Origin: Luteimonas terrae
Lineage (GTDB): Bacteria; Pseudomonadota; Gammaproteobacteria; Xanthomonadales; Xanthomonadaceae
Assembly (NCBI RefSeq): GCF_004358165.1
Contig: NZ_SMTG01000002.1
Span: forward strand, 992,001 to 1,056,000
Reading direction: 5' to 3'
DNA length: 64,000 nucleotides
Positions within the stretch are counted from its first letter, which is position 1; each line of letters opens with the position of its first letter. This document shows positions 35,477 through 46,818 of the stretch, one piece after another. The notes beneath the pieces are model-generated. The model was given only the letters and a program-made list of their open reading frames with translations, was not told where the DNA came from and made no database searches. A program made the position numbers and the translations under genes.

Positions 35477-38400
35477 TCAGGCGGCGCCGGCCAGTCGCGC
35501 GGCCTCGGCGAGGTCGACCGACACCAGACGGCTCACACCCGGCTCGCGCATGGTCACGCCGCTGAGCTGCGAGGCGGCTTCCATCGTCGCCTTGTTGTGG
35601 CTGACGAACAGGAACTGCACGGCCTCGCTCATCTCCTTGACCATGGCGGTGAAGCGGCCGACGTTGGCCTCGTCGAGCGGCGCGTCCACCTCGTCGAGCA
35701 GGCAGAACGGCGCCGGATTGAGCTGGAAGATCGAGAACACCAGCGCGACCGCGGTCATCGCCTTCTCGCCGCCGGACAGCAGCGAGATGTTGGACACGCG
35801 CTTGCCCGGCGGGCGCGCCATGATCGCCACGCCCGTGTCGAGCAGGTCGTCGCCGGTCAGCTCCAGATACGCGTGGCCGCCACCGAACAGGCGCGGGTAC
35901 AGCGCCTGCACGCCGGCATTGACCTTGTCGAAGGTGTCCTTGAAGCGGCCGCGGGTCTCGCGGTCGATCTTGCGGATCGCCTCTTCCAGTGTCTCGAGCG
36001 CCGAGTTGAGGTCGGCGTCCTGCGCGTCGAGGTACTCCTTGCGCTGCGCAGCCTCGGCATGTTCGGCGATCGCCGCGAGGTTGACCGGCTCCAGGCGACG
36101 CAGCCGCGCGTCGAAATCGGTGACCGTCTTCTCCCAGTCCTTGGCGTTCGCCGCATCGTCGAGGCCGTTCAACACGTCCTCGACGACGAAACCGGCCTCG
36201 ACCACCTGGGCAGCCAGCTGGTCGGCGGCGATCACCAGCGCCTGCTGGTCGAGCCGGCGCTGGCCGATGGCCTCGCGCTGGGTCAGCGCCTGCGCGTCGC
36301 GCTGCTGGCGGACCTGTTCGAAAGTGCGCAGTTCGTTGTCCACGCCTTCCAGCGCGGAGCGGGCCTCGGCCAGCGCGCGCTCGGTGCGGACGCGCTCTTC
36401 CAGCGTGACCTGGCGCTGCTGCTCCAGCGTGTCGACCGGCGAATCGCCGCTGGCGAGCTGGGCGGAGAGTTCGCCGAGGCGATTGTCGATCTGCCCGCGC
36501 TGGCCGCCCATGCGCGCCAGCGTCTGGGTCAGCGAGGTGATCTGGGCGCGCTGCGATTCCAGCGTCAGCGCCAGTGCATGCGCGGTATCGCGCGATTCAC
36601 GTGCGGCGGCGCGCGCCTGTTCGCGGGCCTCGCCCAGATTGCGGCGCTCGGCTTCGAGCGCGGACCGCGCGGCTTCCAGTTCGGCCATACGATCGACGGC
36701 GTCTTCCAGCCGCACGCGCGCCTCGGAGGTCTGCTGTGCGGCGTCGTCGAGGGTCTCGTGCAACTGCGCGAGATCGGCATCGATGCGTTCGAGGCGGTTG
36801 CGCGCGGCTTCCACCCGGCCCTGCTGGCTCTGCACCTGGCCGGCGAGCTCGGACACGCTGCGATGGGCGACGTACAACGCGCGCTGCGCTTCCTCGCGCT
36901 GCTGCTCGACGCCGAGCAGCTGTTCGCGGCCCTGCGCGATGCGCGATTCAAGCGACTGCTCCTGTTCCTGCAGCGTCGCGATCTCCTCGCGCAGCGACTG
37001 GATTTCGCGCTCGCGCAGCAGCGCACCCTGCTTGGCCGCGCCCGAGCGCGACACGCGCACCCAGCCCGCGCCCAGTCGCTCGCCGCTGCGGGTGATCACC
37101 GAATCGCCGTCGCTCAGGCCCGCCTGCAGCGCGCGCGCTTCGGCGAGGGTTTCGGCCACGTGCAGGCGCGCAAGCAGGCGGCGGATCGCCAGCGGACCCT
37201 GCACCTTCGCCGCCAGCGAGGTCGACGGGAAGGTGTCGCTGCCGGTCTCGGCCGAGACCAGCGCCAAACGGCTCTCGCCGAGTTCGCCCAGCGCATCGAC
37301 CAGGTCGGCCGGCACGCCGTCGCCCTCGACCAGCACGCCTTCAATCAGTTGGCCCAGCGCGCTTTCGACCGCGAATTCCCAGCCCGATTCCACGCGCAGC
37401 TTCTCGCCCACGCGTGCCGATGAATCCAGCCCGCGCTGGCGCAGCCACTCCACCGCGGCGCCCTGCTCCTGGCCGAGCGCAGCATTCTGCAGCGTCTCCA
37501 GCGAGGCCAGACGGCCGCGGGCTTCCTGCGCGCGCTTGCGCACGCCCGACAGCTCTTCCTGCGCGGCGCGCTGTGCGTCCTGCAGATCGACGGCGGCGGC
37601 CTTGCGCGTTTCGAGGTCGTCGCCAAGCGTGTCCAGCGCCGCTTTCTGCTCGTCGTGGCGGATCTGCAGGTCGGAGAAGGCCTCGCTCAATGCATCGAGA
37701 TCGAGACCGGCGCGTTCGGACTGCAACTGCTCGCGGCGGCGATCGGCTTCGAGCGCCTGCTTGTCGAGGTAGTCGACGCGGGTGCGTTCGACGTCTCCGG
37801 CACGGGCCGCCTCGCCCTGCTCGCGGTTGTGCGCTTCCCAGCGCGACTGCCAGTCGCCGAGCGCGGTTTCGGCGTCGCGCAGCGCGTCCTGGCGCACCGC
37901 GTCGTCGTCCTGCAGTTGTTCCAGACGCGGCTCGGCGTCGGCGATGCTCTCGTGCAGCGTATCGAGGCGCAGCTGGTCCTGGTCGATGTGCTGGCCGATC
38001 TCGGCCAGCTGCGCCTGCGCCTCATCCCGGGCCTTGAGCAGGCGCGCGGACAGTTCACGCTGGTGCTGGATCTGCTGCTCGAGCCGCGCCAGCGCACCGC
38101 TGACCTCGTAGCTCTCGGCCTGCGCGCGATTGAGGCCTTCGCTGGCCTCGTGGCGACGCTCGCGGCCGGTCTCGATCTCGCGTTCGGCCTCGCGCTGCTC
38201 GGCGATGATCTGCTCGAGCTTGGTCTCTTCCTGCGCCAGACCCTCGCGCAGCGCGCGCAGGCGCGAATCGAGCGTGCGCCATTCCAGCGCCTTCCACTCG
38301 GCATCGCGGATACGGCGCTCGGCCTGGATCGCGGTGTACTGCTCGGCCTGTTTCGCCTGCCGCGCGAGATGCTGCAGCTGCTTGCCCACTTCCTCGCGCA

Positions 38401-38989
38401 GGTCGCTCAGGCGGTCGAGGTTCTCGCGGGTATGGCGGATACGGGTCTCGGTCTCCTTGCGGCGCTCCTTGTACTTGGAGATGCCGGCCGCTTCCTCGAG
38501 ATAGACGCGCAGTTCCTCGGGCTTGGCGTCGATGACCTGCGAGATCATGCCTTGCTCGATGATCGAGTAGCTGCGCGGGCCCAGGCCTGTGCCCAGGAAC
38601 AGATCGGTGATGTCGCGGCGGCGGCACTTGGTGCCGTTGAGGTAATAGCCGCTCTGCCCGTCGCGGCTGACGGTGCGCTTGACCGAGATCTCGTTGAACG
38701 CGGCGTACTCGCCCTGGATCGTGTGGTCGGAGTTGTCGAACACCAGCTCGACCATCGCCTGCGACACCGGCTTGCGCGCCGTGGAGCCGGCGAAGATCAC
38801 GTCGGTCAGCGAGTCGCCGCGCAGGCGACTGGCCGAGGACTCGCCCATGACCCAGCGCACCGCATCGATGATGTTCGACTTGCCGCAGCCGTTGGGCCCC
38901 ACCACGCCGGTCATGTTGGTCGGCAGGTGCAGCGTCGTCGGATCGACGAAGGATTTGAAACCGGCGAGCTTGATGGTGGACAGGCGCAT
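35477..38989 (-). CDS. smc: Chromosome segregation protein SMC
   Basis: 1170 residues. The N-terminal ATPase half has Walker A GPNGCGKSN at 31-39. Two long coiled coils flank a hinge around residues 510-640. The C-terminal half has the ABC signature LLSGGEKAMTAVAL and Walker B FCLLDEVDAPLD. SMC with ScpA/ScpB organises and separates chromosomes. This is the canonical SMC, not MukB. The ATG at 38989 gives the conserved start MRLSTIKLAGFKSF; a 20-codon upstream extension is rejected. A TATACT box at 39123-39128 on the minus strand is the likely -10. Confidence 0.97.
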   Translation of the reverse strand: MRLSTIKLAGFKSFVDPTTLHLPTNMTGVVGPNGCGKSNIIDAVRWVMGESSASRLRGDSLTDVIFAGSTARKPVSQAMVELVFDNSDHTIQGEYAAFNEISVKRTVSRDGQSGYYLNGTKCRRRDITDLFLGTGLGPRSYSIIEQGMISQVIDAKPEELRVYLEEAAGISKYKERRKETETRIRHTRENLDRLSDLREEVGKQLQHLARQAKQAEQYTAIQAERRIRDAEWKALEWRTLDSRLRALREGLAQEETKLEQIIAEQREAEREIETGRERRHEASEGLNRAQAESYEVSGALARLEQQIQHQRELSARLLKARDEAQAQLAEIGQHIDQDQLRLDTLHESIADAEPRLEQLQDDDAVRQDALRDAETALGDWQSRWEAHNREQGEAARAGDVERTRVDYLDKQALEADRRREQLQSERAGLDLDALSEAFSDLQIRHDEQKAALDTLGDDLETRKAAAVDLQDAQRAAQEELSGVRKRAQEARGRLASLETLQNAALGQEQGAAVEWLRQRGLDSSARVGEKLRVESGWEFAVESALGQLIEGVLVEGDGVPADLVDALGELGESRLALVSAETGSDTFPSTSLAAKVQGPLAIRRLLARLHVAETLAEARALQAGLSDGDSVITRSGERLGAGWVRVSRSGAAKQGALLREREIQSLREEIATLQEQEQSLESRIAQGREQLLGVEQQREEAQRALYVAHRSVSELAGQVQSQQGRVEAARNRLERIDADLAQLHETLDDAAQQTSEARVRLEDAVDRMAELEAARSALEAERRNLGEAREQARAAARESRDTAHALALTLESQRAQITSLTQTLARMGGQRGQIDNRLGELSAQLASGDSPVDTLEQQRQVTLEERVRTERALAEARSALEGVDNELRTFEQVRQQRDAQALTQREAIGQRRLDQQALVIAADQLAAQVVEAGFVVEDVLNGLDDAANAKDWEKTVTDFDARLRRLEPVNLAAIAEHAEAAQRKEYLDAQDADLNSALETLEEAIRKIDRETRGRFKDTFDKVNAGVQALYPRLFGGGHAYLELTGDDLLDTGVAIMARPPGKRVSNISLLSGGEKAMTAVALVFSIFQLNPAPFCLLDEVDAPLDEANVGRFTAMVKEMSEAVQFLFVSHNKATMEAASQLSGVTMREPGVSRLVSVDLAEAARLAGAA

Positions 38990-39122
38990 GCGGGCGTCGG
39001 TGGCCTCTTGGCGCCTGTGCGGCGCGATGGATGACGAAGTGCGTATCACGCGTTACGCGAGGTCATCACCGCAAGGGATTGATTCCACAAGGATGAAACG
39101 CCGCTAGCGCGCGCAAGCGACC

Positions 39123-39151
39123 AGTATAGCGACGCACGGGCGCGCCAACAG
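39123..39151 (-). promoter_or_regulatory. Candidate smc-zipA promoter
   Basis: Minus-strand TATACT at 39123-39128 has CTGTTG at 39146-39151, a 17-bp spacing. It lies 134 nt before the smc ATG. Confidence 0.4.
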
Positions 39152-39189
39152 GGTTCGGCAGCCGCACGCCTCCTGACGCCCGTCGCTCC

Positions 39190-39298
39190 GGCGGATTCCC
39201 ACAGACGCACGTCTGGTCACGCGGGAATCCGGTGCCTTCTCGCAAATCTTGCGACTGGAAGCCGCTGGATGCCCGCGTCGCCCGGAGCGACGGTGAGA
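39190..39298. repeat. REP-like palindromes between smc and the ABC ATPase gene
   Basis: GGATTCCC (39193-39200) and GGGAATCC (39223-39230) enclose ACAGACGCACGTCTGGTCAC, again a palindrome nested between REP arms. A second degenerate element follows up to GGAGCGACGGTGAG (39298). This accounts for most of the 350-bp gap 38990-39339 together with the smc promoter. Confidence 0.6.
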
Positions 39299-39339
39299 TG
39301 GTGCGAGCGGCGCTCATCCGGGCGGGATGCAGCGGAGCC

Positions 39340-40437
39340 TCAGCAGGCCGATGACACCAGTCGCGCACCTGTCTCGACATCGAAGGCATGCACGCGCCCG
39401 GCAGGGATCGACAGCGGCAACGTCTCGCCCGGCACCGGCACGCGATCGGGCGGCAGGCGCGCGATCAGGGCGTGGCTGCCCAGGCGCAGGTTGACGAAGA
39501 CTTCGCTGCCCACCGGTTCCACCACTTCGACCACCGGCGACAGCGACGCCTCGGCCTCGCTCGCGGGCAGCAGGTGTTCGGGGCGGATGCCCAGATCGAC
39601 CGTGCGGCCGTCCCAGCCGGCCGGGAATCCGGCATCGCCGAGCGCGAGCGTGATGCCCTCGCCCGCATCGAAGCGCCAGCCGGCCGCGGTCTGCGCCAGC
39701 GTGCCGCGCAGCACGTTCATCGCCGGGCTGCCGAGGAAGGTCGCGACGAACAGGTTGGCCGGCTGCTCGTACAGCGCCATCGGCGTGTCGATCTGCTGGA
39801 TCTGGCCGTCCTTGAGCACCACGATGCGCTGGCCCAGCGTCATCGCTTCGATCTGGTCGTGGGTGACGTAGATCATCGTCGTGCCGAGCTTGCGGTGCAG
39901 GCGTGCGATCTCGACGCGCATGCCGCTGCGCAGCTTGGCGTCGAGGTTGGACAGCGGCTCGTCGAGCAGGAACACCTGCGGCTGGCGCACCAGCGCCCGG
40001 CCCAGGGCGACGCGCTGGCGCTGGCCGCCCGACAGCTGGCCCGGCTTGCGGTCGAGCACCTTGTCCAGTTCGAGCACCTGCGCCGCCTCGGCAACGCGCG
40101 CGGCGATGTCGGCCTTGGCCTGGCCGCGCAGCTTCAGGCCGAAGGCCAGGTTCTCGGCCACGCTCATGTGCGGATACAGCGCGTAGCTCTGGAACACCAT
40201 CGCGATGTCGCGGTCCTTGGGCGCCACGTCGTTGACCACGCGATCGCCGATGGTCAGCGTGCCGTCGCTGATCGCCTCCAGCCCCGCGACCATGCGCAAC
40301 AGCGTCGACTTGCCGCAGCCCGACGGGCCCACCAGCACCAGCAGCTCGCCGTCGGCGACCTCGAAGCTTGCGCCTGCCACACCCACGTAACCGTTGGGGT
40401 AGACCTTCCGTACCGCGTCGAACCGCACCTGTGCCAT
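39340..40437 (-). CDS. ugpC: ABC sugar importer ATPase (MalK/UgpC/MsiK type)
   Basis: 365 residues. Walker A GPSGCGKST (37-45), Q-loop MVFQSYALYPHMSV, signature LSGGQRQRVALGRAL, Walker B VFLLDEPLSNLD and the H-loop VTHDQIEAM are intact. The C-terminal 120 residues are the TOBE/regulatory domain typical of CUT1 importers (LGIRPEHLL). No permease gene adjoins it. The two CUT1 permeases and binding protein at 55.8-58.9 kb lack an ATPase and are its probable partners, and MsiK-type ATPases can serve several importers. The gene diverges from zwf and shares the spacer with a LacI-type operator. Confidence 0.92.
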   Translation of the reverse strand: MAQVRFDAVRKVYPNGYVGVAGASFEVADGELLVLVGPSGCGKSTLLRMVAGLEAISDGTLTIGDRVVNDVAPKDRDIAMVFQSYALYPHMSVAENLAFGLKLRGQAKADIAARVAEAAQVLELDKVLDRKPGQLSGGQRQRVALGRALVRQPQVFLLDEPLSNLDAKLRSGMRVEIARLHRKLGTTMIYVTHDQIEAMTLGQRIVVLKDGQIQQIDTPMALYEQPANLFVATFLGSPAMNVLRGTLAQTAAGWRFDAGEGITLALGDAGFPAGWDGRTVDLGIRPEHLLPASEAEASLSPVVEVVEPVGSEVFVNLRLGSHALIARLPPDRVPVPGETLPLSIPAGRVHAFDVETGARLVSSAC

Positions 40438-40521
40438 GCACGCTCCCAGTGTGTTGCCTTGTCGCCCGTCGATCGCATCGTGCCGCGCTCGCAGTGAAGG
40501 TGCGACGGCATGCGATTGCGC

Positions 40522-40545
40522 TATTCTGGCATGTAATCGTTTTCA
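40522..40545 (+). promoter_or_regulatory. LacI-type operator and -10 box upstream of zwf
   Basis: TGTAATCGTTTTCA at 40532-40545 fits the LacI-family consensus TGNAANCGNTTNCA at every fixed position. It starts 4 nt after a -10-like TATTCT (40522-40527), so binding would block the start site. It lies 204 nt before the zwf ATG and 94 nt before the divergent ATPase gene. The rest of the 312-bp spacer shows nothing clear. Confidence 0.7.
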
Positions 40546-40749
40546 ATCCAGTCGACGGCCGTGCGGGAGGCACACCGTGGTGCAAGCAGTGATCGGATCC
40601 ATCCGCCTGGGCCGCGTTGCGCCCGCGTCAGATGACAGCGCTGGACACGCACCTCGCGGTTTCCGGTTACGGTGCACGTTGCGATCTGGACGTCTCCAGC
40701 GACACACTCCGTGATCACCCATCCTGAACCCGAGGCGGCCCCGGCGCCC

Positions 40750-42171
40750 ATGCACGATTCCCTGCTGCTGTTCGGCGCCACTGGCGACCTCGCGCAACGC
40801 TATCTCTTCCCGTCCCTGCTGCACCTGCTGCGCGACCGGCTGCTGCCCGACAACTTCCGGGTGATCGCGATCGCCCGCAGCGAGCACGACGACACCAGCT
40901 TCCGCACTTGGCTGCGTGAACGCCTGGGCGACGACTACGAGGCCGCGCAGCTAGACGAGCTGCTGCGGCGCGTGCAGTACGTGCCGGTCGACCTGAGCGA
41001 CGCCGACTCGATGGCCGCCGCGCTGTCGCGTTTCGCCGATCGCCCGACGGTCAGCTATCTGTCGACGCCGCCGAACCTGTTCGCTTCCGCCTGTCGCGGC
41101 CTGAAGGCCGCCGGCCTGCTGGAAACGCCGTCGCGTCTGGTCCTCGAGAAGCCGATCGGCCACGACCTGGCCAGCGCGCAGGAAATCGACGCGACGCTCA
41201 AGTCCGCACTCGACGAGTCGCGGATCTTCCGCATCGATCATTACCTCGGCAAAGCGCCGGTGCAGAACCTGCTCGCGCTGCGCCTGGGCAACACGCTGTT
41301 CGAGGCGACGTGGGAACGCCGCTGGATCGAGTCGGTCGACATCATCGTCGCCGAGACCGCCGGCGTGGACGGCCGCGAGGGTTACTACGCCGACTATGGC
41401 GCGCTGCGCGACATGGTCCAGAACCACATGCTGCAGCTGCTGGCGCTGATCGCGATGGAGCCGCCCGCGGCAATGGACACCGACAGCATCCGCGAAGAGA
41501 AGAAGAAGGTCCTGCGCGCGCTGCGACCGATGTCGGCTGCCGACGCGGACGCCGACAGCGTACGCGGCCGGTACACCGCCGGCGTCGTCGACGGCCAGGC
41601 GGCCAAGGGCTTCAACCATGGCGGACACGAGGACGTCGAGACCTTCGTCGGCCTGCGCGCGTGGATCGACAACTGGCGCTGGGCCGGCGTGCCGTTCCGC
41701 CTGGTCACCGGTAAGCGCATGCCCTCGCGCACGACCGAGGTCGTGGTGACCTTCAAGCCGGTCACGCACTGGCTGTTCGGGCCGGGCGAGCGCAAGCGCG
41801 CGCGTGCCAACCAGCTGCGCGTGCGCCTGCAACCGGAGGAGACGATCGAACTCGGCCTGATGGGCAGCCTCGCCGCGTCCGAATGGGCGGCCAACGAGCT
41901 GCAGCCGATGTCGCTGGACCTGGCGATGCTGCCGCCCAAGCGCCGCATCGCCTACGAGCGCCTGATGATCGACGCGCTCAAGGGCGACCAGACCCTGTTC
42001 GTCCGCGACGACGAAGTCGAGGCCGCCTGGCGCTGGATCGACAGCGTCAGCGCCGCGTGGCGCGAAGCCGGCACGCCGGTGCGCGACTATCCGGCGGGCA
42101 GCTGGGGTCCGGCCGAGGCGCAACCGTTCCTGCCGCGCACGCTGACCACGCACAACGGGCGCAAATCGTGA
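40750..42171 (+). CDS. zwf: Glucose-6-phosphate 1-dehydrogenase
   Basis: 473 residues from ATG 40750. Zwf oxidises glucose-6-phosphate to 6-phosphogluconolactone with NAD(P)+. The coenzyme site LLLFGATGDLAQRYLFPSL is at the N-terminus; the substrate and catalytic block RIFRIDHYLGKAPVQN is intact, as is VLEKPIGHDL. GTG at 40711 and 40672 are in-frame alternatives; the ATG places the nucleotide motif five residues from the start, as in related Zwf proteins. The stop overlaps the glk start (GTGA). First gene of the Entner-Doudoroff unit and probably controlled by the upstream operator. Confidence 0.95.
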   Translation: MHDSLLLFGATGDLAQRYLFPSLLHLLRDRLLPDNFRVIAIARSEHDDTSFRTWLRERLGDDYEAAQLDELLRRVQYVPVDLSDADSMAAALSRFADRPTVSYLSTPPNLFASACRGLKAAGLLETPSRLVLEKPIGHDLASAQEIDATLKSALDESRIFRIDHYLGKAPVQNLLALRLGNTLFEATWERRWIESVDIIVAETAGVDGREGYYADYGALRDMVQNHMLQLLALIAMEPPAAMDTDSIREEKKKVLRALRPMSAADADADSVRGRYTAGVVDGQAAKGFNHGGHEDVETFVGLRAWIDNWRWAGVPFRLVTGKRMPSRTTEVVVTFKPVTHWLFGPGERKRARANQLRVRLQPEETIELGLMGSLAASEWAANELQPMSLDLAMLPPKRRIAYERLMIDALKGDQTLFVRDDEVEAAWRWIDSVSAAWREAGTPVRDYPAGSWGPAEAQPFLPRTLTTHNGRKS

Positions 42172-43178
42172 CCGGTCCGCTTGCCCTGCTGGCCGACATC
42201 GGCGGCACGAATGCGCGCTTCGCGCTCGCCGACACGACCAGCCCGACGCCGTTGCAGCTCGAGACCGTGCAGATCTTCCCGGTCGCCGACTTTCCTTCGC
42301 TGGCCGACGCCGCCCTGCACTACCTCGACGGGATCGGCCACGACGGCCACGGCAAGCCCGATGCCGCGATCGCCCGGGCCGTACTCGCGGTCGCCGGCCG
42401 CGTCGACGGCGACGATGCGCGCATCACCAACCACCCCTGGGTGATCTCGCGCACGCGCACGCAACAACGGCTCGGCATCGACGACGTCGTGCTGACCAAC
42501 GATTTCGCGGCGCAGGCCATGGCCATTCCGCTGCTGCAGCCCGGCGATTTCAGCGCCGTCGGCGGCGTGCCGTGGTCGGTGCCCAAGGACCCCGATGGCC
42601 CCTGCACCTACGCCGTCATCGGCCCGGGCACCGGGCTGGGCGTCGGCGGTCTGGTGATCCGCGACGGCCGGCATTACCCCCTCGAAACCGAAGGCGGCCA
42701 CGTCAGCTTTCCGCCGGGTACGCCCGAGGAAACCGCAATCCTCGAACGCCTGTCGGCGCAGTTCGGTCGCGTCTCCAACGAGCGGCTGATCTGTGGCCCG
42801 GGCCTGGTCAACATCCATCGCGCACTGTGCGAGATCGCCGGCGTCGATCCGGGCCCGATGCAGCCTGCCGACATCACCGCGCGCGCCGCGGCCGGCGACG
42901 CGCTGTGCGGCCGCGCGGTCGACGTGTTCTGCGCGGTGTTCGGCGCGATCGCGGGCGATCTCGTGCTCACGCTCGGCGCCTGGGACGGCGTGTTCCTGAC
43001 CGGCGGGCTGGTGCCGAAGATGCTCGATTCGATCCGCCATTCGGGTTTCCGCCAGCGCTTCGAACACAAGGGCCGGTTCTCGCCGAACATGGGCCGCGTG
43101 CCCAGCGTCGCGGTGCTGCACCCGCACGCGGGCCTGCTGGGCGCCGCGGCGATCGCCGCACGCAGGGCCGCGGCATGA
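42168..43178 (+). CDS. glk: Glucokinase
   Basis: 336 residues, bacterial Glk family (not ROK). The ATP/phosphate motif LADIGGTNARFALAD is at residues 8-22. The conserved glucose-site region includes LTNDFAAQAMAIPLL, and GPGTGLGVGGLV and LETEGGHVSFPP follow. It phosphorylates free glucose, which the neighbouring beta-glucosidase would release if the products reach the cytoplasm. GTG start overlaps the zwf stop by 4 nt; its own stop overlaps the pgl start by 4 nt (ATGA), so zwf-glk-pgl is one coupled unit. Confidence 0.94.
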   Translation: MTGPLALLADIGGTNARFALADTTSPTPLQLETVQIFPVADFPSLADAALHYLDGIGHDGHGKPDAAIARAVLAVAGRVDGDDARITNHPWVISRTRTQQRLGIDDVVLTNDFAAQAMAIPLLQPGDFSAVGGVPWSVPKDPDGPCTYAVIGPGTGLGVGGLVIRDGRHYPLETEGGHVSFPPGTPEETAILERLSAQFGRVSNERLICGPGLVNIHRALCEIAGVDPGPMQPADITARAAAGDALCGRAVDVFCAVFGAIAGDLVLTLGAWDGVFLTGGLVPKMLDSIRHSGFRQRFEHKGRFSPNMGRVPSVAVLHPHAGLLGAAAIAARRAAA

Positions 43179-43927
43179 GCCCGACCGGCGCCGCCGCCTT
43201 TGGCATCTCCGGCGGAATCGGCGACGATGGGCGCATGCAGCTGCACGCCTACGAATCGGCGACCCAGTGGACCTGGGGCGCCGCGATCGCCATCTCGTCC
43301 GCGCTCGCACGCGATCTGGAGCAGAACGCGCGTGCGCGGCTGCTGCTCTCGGGCGGCAAGACGCCCGGCCCGGTGTATGCGGCGCTGTCGAAGTCGCCGA
43401 TCGCCTGGGACCGCGTCGACGTGGCGCTGGTCGACGAGCGCTGGCTGCTGCCCGACGACCCCGACAGCAACGCGCGCCTGCTGCGCGAATCGCTGATCCA
43501 GAACAAGGCGCAGAAGGCGCGGCTGGAGACGATCACCCGCGCCGGACGTCCCTTCGACGAGGCGATCGCCACCGCCAACCTGCACGCGCGTCAGCCGGCG
43601 GGCGTGGTGGTGCTGGGCATGGGCGACGACGGCCACACCGCATCGCTGTTTCCAGGCATGGTCGATCTCGAAGGCGCGCTGTCGGCGAGTTCACCCTATG
43701 TCGGCGTCGATGCCGGCGGCAGCCCCGGCGCCGGCAACTGGCAGCGCCGCATCAGCCTGACGCCTGCGGGCCTGGCGCCCGCGCACACGCGCATCCTGCT
43801 GATCCGCGGCGAAAAGAAGCGCGCCCTGCTCGACCGTCTGCTGCAGAGCGACGATGCCACCGAGTTCCCGGCCCGCATCGCCTTCACCACGCCGGGCGCA
43901 AAACTGCACGTCCACTGGTGCCCGTGA
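43175..43927 (+). CDS. pgl: 6-phosphogluconolactonase
   Basis: 250 residues, DevB/SOL family. LLLSGGKTPGPVYAAL is the conserved N-terminal block, VDVALVDERWLLPDDPDSNARLL the central one, and GMGDDGHTASLFPG the substrate-binding loop. It hydrolyses 6-phosphogluconolactone to 6-phosphogluconate. ATG at 43175 overlaps the glk stop; a second Met (MQLHAYES) 20 residues later is an alternative closer to the family start. Confidence 0.93.
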   Translation: MSPTGAAAFGISGGIGDDGRMQLHAYESATQWTWGAAIAISSALARDLEQNARARLLLSGGKTPGPVYAALSKSPIAWDRVDVALVDERWLLPDDPDSNARLLRESLIQNKAQKARLETITRAGRPFDEAIATANLHARQPAGVVVLGMGDDGHTASLFPGMVDLEGALSASSPYVGVDAGGSPGAGNWQRRISLTPAGLAPAHTRILLIRGEKKRALLDRLLQSDDATEFPARIAFTTPGAKLHVHWCP

Positions 43928-44033
43928 GTCGGGCAGCCGGTTTCCGCTGCGGCCCGCCCGCAGCATCGCGCGCCCGTCTCCGCGGCGCATCCGCCCTGCC
44001 CCCGGGCGCCCCTCCGTCTCATTGCCGCCGCCC

Positions 44034-45950
<1,917 letters not shown>

Positions 45951-45954
45951 GCCG

Positions 45955-46626
45955 ATGTCCCACGTGTCCCCGATGTCCGAGCGCCAGACCCGCGCCGCCG
46001 AACTCCTGCGCACCGCCGGCGTGCTGCCGGTGATCACCGTGCACAGCCTCGACGAAGCGCGCGCGATCGCCGATGCACTGCTCGAAGGCGGTCTCAACAC
46101 GCTCGAACTCACGCTGCGCACGCCGGTCGCGATTGAAGCGCTGGCGATGCTCAAGCGCGAGCGTTCCGGCATCGTCATCGGCGCGGGCACGGTCCTGAGC
46201 GAGGAGAACATCCGCGCCTCGATCGACGCAGGCGCCGATTTCCTGGTCACGCCGGGCACCCCGGCGGCGCTGGCCGATGCGCTCGCCGCGGCGGACATTC
46301 CGGTGGTGCCGGGCGCCGCCACGCCGACCGAGTTCATGGCCCTGCGCGAGCGTGGCTTCCGCAACTGCAAGCTGTTCCCGGCGAGCGCGGTCGGCGGCCT
46401 GGCGATGCTCAAGGGCCTGGCCGGTCCGCTGCACGACATGCGCTTCTGCCCGACTGGCGGCATTTCCGAATCGAACGCGGCCGAGTTCCTGTCGCAGCCG
46501 AACGTGCTGTGCATCGGCGGCTCGTGGATGCTCGACAAGGCGTGGCTGGCCGCCGGCGACTACGCCCGCGTGCGCGAGACCACCGCGCGCGCGGCGCAGA
46601 TCGTGCGGGACGTCCGGGCGAACTAA
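45955..46626 (+). CDS. eda: 2-keto-3-deoxy-6-phosphogluconate aldolase
   Basis: 223 residues, class I aldolase. The general-base glutamate is in NTLELTLRT and the Schiff-base lysine in RNCKLFPASAVGG. PGAATPTEFMALRERG and CPTGGISE are also conserved. It splits KDPG into pyruvate and glyceraldehyde-3-phosphate, completing the Entner-Doudoroff route. ATG at 45955 follows an AAGGA site in the end of edd; a second ATG at 45973 is possible. Last gene of the unit. Confidence 0.95.
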   Translation: MSHVSPMSERQTRAAELLRTAGVLPVITVHSLDEARAIADALLEGGLNTLELTLRTPVAIEALAMLKRERSGIVIGAGTVLSEENIRASIDAGADFLVTPGTPAALADALAAADIPVVPGAATPTEFMALRERGFRNCKLFPASAVGGLAMLKGLAGPLHDMRFCPTGGISESNAAEFLSQPNVLCIGGSWMLDKAWLAAGDYARVRETTARAAQIVRDVRAN

Positions 46627-46680
46627 GCGGACGCGGCTTGCGGGCTGCCGGTCCGCGCCAAAAAAGCTCAGCGGCCGACT

Positions 46681-46711
46681 GCCGTCATCTGGCGACCGCC
46701 GGGATGACGGC
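46681..46711 (+). terminator. Hairpin after eda (possible terminator)
   Basis: GCCGTCATC pairs perfectly with GATGACGGC, 54 nt after the eda stop. The sequence GATGACGG is also the tail of the local REP elements, so this may be a REP remnant acting as a 3' end. No U-tract follows. Confidence 0.4.
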
Positions 46712-46762
46712 ACATGACCAGGGGACCTCGTGTCCTCCATCCGCCCTGCTCGCAACGCAGCG

Positions 46763-46776
46763 TGTAACCGGTTCCA
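46763..46776 (+). promoter_or_regulatory. LacI-type operator upstream of the secreted discoidin enzyme
   Basis: TGTAACCGGTTCCA fits TGNAANCGNTTNCA at every fixed position. It lies 42 nt before the ATG at 46819. No clear -10/-35 pair is recognisable around it. Confidence 0.65.
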
Positions 46777-46818
46777 ACGGGTGATAGCGTCGGGGTCCCA
46801 GAGACCGTCGGTTCCCGC

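Noticed and set aside
46763-46776. CRP site upstream of the secreted discoidin enzyme
   Set aside because: The palindrome lacks TGTGA-N6-TCACA and instead fits the LacI-type consensus exactly.
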